Assembly (NCBI GenBank): GCA_026387135.1
Contig: JAPLMH010000091.1
Span: 1-8,942, forward strand
Reading direction: 5' to 3'
DNA: 8,942 bases
Origin: Candidatus Omnitrophota bacterium
GTDB taxonomy: Bacteria; Omnitrophota; Gorgyraeia; 2-01-FULL-45-10
Below, piece after piece: positions 7,034 to 8,942 of the stretch (positions are counted from its first letter, which is position 1; every line of letters begins with the position of its first letter). A model generated the notes under the pieces. The model ran no database searches, had not been told where the DNA came from, and saw only the letters and a program-made list of their open reading frames with translations. The translations under genes were made by a program, and so were the position numbers.

Positions 7034-7058
7034 TGCTAAAAAGCGTGAATAGTTGTTA

Positions 7059-8942
7059 TTACAGACTCTCGACTACCTTTTTCGCTGCGTTGTATCGGTC
7101 TCTCAATTCCGCCACACTTGCCGCTCTCGTTGGAGGCAACAATCTTATTATGAATTTCTTGGCGAACTTTATCGGATCCTCAAAATAATCCGCGACCGAG
7201 AGTGCGTCGACGAGGTTTGATACATCACGAACGCCTATTTCATTCAAAAGATCCTTTATGGAATCTCTTAATTCCCTATCTTCGGGCTTGTCAAGCGGCC
7301 TGTTCACGCGGACCAGCACCGACATAAGATCGAAGAACCCTTTTAGAGGAACGAACTGATCTCTATCAAACCTCTCCATCGGCAATAGCTTGGTCTTGCC
7401 CTGCATGCCGTTTGCCTCCAACTCCGCGGTCATCTTATCAAGAGATTGCTTGTCTATGAGACCTACTATTGTGTTGGCCTTGTTCCAGTCAGGATTCTTC
7501 GCAAGCAGCTTGACCGCCTCTTCGTAAGTATCGACTACGTCGGCTGTATAGCCCTCCAACTGGTTATAGTAGCCGGCGCACATACTGGCAAGGTTTATAA
7601 CGGTAGTGGTGGCAAGCTGCTCTTCCGGTATCGCGCTCTTTACGAATACAAGATGTGTTTTAGCCAACGCGCCGGATTCTTCCTTGAACATGGTCTCCGC
7701 CGTCTTCCTGGCGCGCTCGCCGGTATTGGACGACTGCATGATAGCCTCGACGGTATGATCGAAATGCTCGCGCCCTACAGCCGGCGGCATCTCTTTCGTT
7801 GTCTCCAACGCGTTATCCTCCTGAGGCACTCCGGTAGCTTGCGCAATCTTCTGCATGAATTCGCGCTCGCTTACAGGCTCAAGAGATGACTCGAGTAACT
7901 TTTCGAGCCCTTTGGCTTTGGGATTCCTGAGAAATACCGCCAAATCTTCATTGCCAGCCTGTGGATACATCGGCTTTTTGTCCGACAGGCTCAATTCTTT
8001 TATCTCATTGACCGGTTTCATGAATCTCACCGGCGCAGGTTTGCTTACTTTAGTCGGCTTGGCGTCATAATTTGGGTTATGGATGAATTTAACTACTCCC
8101 TCAGGAGTCCTGACAACCCAGTAGGTGTAACCGTTCTTCTTTTCTATCTCTTTGAAGTCTGCCTTGACCGGGCTTTCAGGCGTCTTCTCTTCAGCGGCCT
8201 TATATCTTTCCATGCCCTCTACTCTGACCCTCTTGCCTCCGACCTCGTCGGATATCCAGTTGGCCATGACGAGAGGCTCGTTGCCTATATTTATCGTCCT
8301 GTGCGAGTAGCCCGGTATCAGTAGCACCTTATCGCCGGGTTTCGCGATCGTCGCGACGAATTCAAACTGCCCGGTCCTCGGGTTCACACCCTGCTGAACA
8401 TATAAGGCAACGCTGTTCCATACCTCATAAAATTCCGGATGATTGTAGGTGCCTGTCCTTGCATCCAGCGTGTGGATATGCCCTTTAGTCATTATGAATT
8501 CCGCGTCATTACCTTCATGGACCACCCCGGGCATCAGAACCGTTATGTCAAATCTCAATTTCAGTTTATCAACGCCCGTCGCATCCTTTTTAAGCGCGAC
8601 GTTCCTGTAGCCGTAATATACTTCGCGGTCACGGTTAGACGCGTCTATCGCGGATGGATTAGCTATGCTCGTACCGGCGTCTTTCAGCGGCCTCGACCAC
8701 CTGCGCTCGCAAACTATATCATCGCCCAGTTTCAGCTCGCCGTTTACAGAGTTCATCGTTATCGGTAGCCCCGAGAACTTACCAAGATCTACCGCAGGCA
8801 ACTGCGGTTCCGACGGTAGCGGAAGCGCGTTACTAAAAGCCTGCGCGAGCATGGCCCTATTGCCGTTATTGTCGATCATACGCATGAAGATGCCTTTAGC
8901 GCCTTTAACCTCAACGCCGGCTTCATCTTTTCTCGGGTTCGT
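7059..8942 (-). CDS. Cupin-type glucose-6-phosphate isomerase domain protein with unknown C-terminal region (5' end outside window)
   Basis: The domain interconverts glucose 6-phosphate and fructose 6-phosphate (glycolysis/gluconeogenesis) using a bound metal. Numbering from the ATG at 8885, the isomerase domain covers about 40-275. It has the cupin motif TKGHIH (His136, His138), HPEFYEV (Glu151, Tyr153) and IPGYSHRTINIGNEPL (His195), which match the metal ligands and second cupin motif of archaeal enzymes such as that of Pyrococcus furiosus. It ends like them with VVKFIHNP. Archaeal enzymes are about 190 residues; here about 330 more follow, ending in TAA at 7059. The frame is open for 19 codons upstream of the ATG to the edge (GVEVKGAKGIFM), with only a weak ribosome site, so the ATG is probably internal and the protein longer. 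The protein is cytosolic by composition. The isomerase call is firm; the fusion partner's function is unknown. Confidence 0.85.
   Translation of the reverse strand, partial: TNPRKDEAGVEVKGAKGIFMRMIDNNGNRAMLAQAFSNALPLPSEPQLPAVDLGKFSGLPITMNSVNGELKLGDDIVCERRWSRPLKDAGTSIANPSAIDASNRDREVYYGYRNVALKKDATGVDKLKLRFDITVLMPGVVHEGNDAEFIMTKGHIHTLDARTGTYNHPEFYEVWNSVALYVQQGVNPRTGQFEFVATIAKPGDKVLLIPGYSHRTINIGNEPLVMANWISDEVGGKRVRVEGMERYKAAEEKTPESPVKADFKEIEKKNGYTYWVVRTPEGVVKFIHNPNYDAKPTKVSKPAPVRFMKPVNEIKELSLSDKKPMYPQAGNEDLAVFLRNPKAKGLEKLLESSLEPVSEREFMQKIAQATGVPQEDNALETTKEMPPAVGREHFDHTVEAIMQSSNTGERARKTAETMFKEESGALAKTHLVFVKSAIPEEQLATTTVINLASMCAGYYNQLEGYTADVVDTYEEAVKLLAKNPDWNKANTIVGLIDKQSLDKMTAELEANGMQGKTKLLPMERFDRDQFVPLKGFFDLMSVLVRVNRPLDKPEDRELRDSIKDLLNEIGVRDVSNLVDALSVADYFEDPIKFAKKFIIRLLPPTRAASVAELRDRYNAAKKVVESL
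7062..8000 (-). other. C-terminal region of the isomerase fusion, family not recognised
   Basis: Residues about 296-608 (from the ATG at 8885). A helical stretch with PMYPQAGNEDLAVFLRNP (305-322) comes first. An alpha/beta-looking part follows at 408-530: strand LVFVKSA, helix, TADVVDTYEEAVKLL, strand TIVGLID, then FVPLKGFFDLMSVLVRVN. The alternation of strands and helices resembles a small Rossmann- or receiver-like fold, but no signature residues are clear. The last 70 residues are helical (DLLNEIGVRDVSNLVDAL). It could be a scaffold or a sensor attached to the enzyme. Confidence 0.4.

Larger units (their letters stand above)
6825..7058. other. AT-rich intergenic region
   Basis: These 234 bases lie between the stop of the isomerase gene and the start of the giant gene. 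They hold the stem-loop and direct repeat near the isomerase end, the short inverted repeat, the promoter with its palindrome, and the leader with the ribosome binding site. I see no open frame or RNA gene in it. Confidence 0.8.

Noticed and set aside
7446..7889. Plus-strand open frames inside the isomerase gene (also 8079-8324 and 8439-8768)
   Set aside because: All three are in codon register opposite the isomerase coding frame and carry no domain of their own.
8883..8885. ATG as the true start of the isomerase gene
   Set aside because: The frame continues upstream to the window edge with gene-like sequence and there is only a weak ribosome site. I treat the gene as 5' partial, though this ATG cannot be excluded.

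Overview
The window looks like bacterial chromosome from an uncultured lineage. The best guess is Omnitrophota (PVC group). That guess rests on very long multidomain reading frames, an archaeal-type cupin phosphoglucose isomerase built into a larger protein, and an N-terminal domain that I remember from Omnitrophota proteins but could not check. No tRNA, rRNA, CRISPR array or insertion sequence is visible. Both genes lie on the minus strand and both run off the window.

Right side (7059-8942, minus): the 3' part of a gene. Its protein carries a cupin-type glucose-6-phosphate isomerase domain with the expected metal ligands, followed by about 300 residues of unknown function. The frame is still open at the right edge, so the true start is probably outside.

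Middle (6825-7058): a 234-base AT-rich spacer. It holds a near-consensus promoter for the left gene (TTGACA, 17 bases, TATACT, with an extended -10 TG). A perfect 20-base palindrome covers most of the promoter spacer and part of the -10. A degenerate stem-loop lies behind the right gene.

Left side (1-6824, minus): one uninterrupted frame of at least 2274 codons with no stop before the left edge. In order it encodes an N-terminal hydrophobic helix, a TraB/ChaN/TIKI-like domain, an unassigned region, a winged helix-turn-helix, a Pro/Ala linker, a SecA-like translocation ATPase, a helical segment, about ten membrane helices, and a Pro-rich tail that continues outside. I know of no described protein with this order. 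The natural reading is a membrane-tethered SecA paralogue fused to its own membrane domain and to a possible regulatory or peptidase-like N-terminus. Function, substrate and topology are all inference. There is no evidence that the two genes share a pathway; the promoter between them argues for separate control of the left gene.
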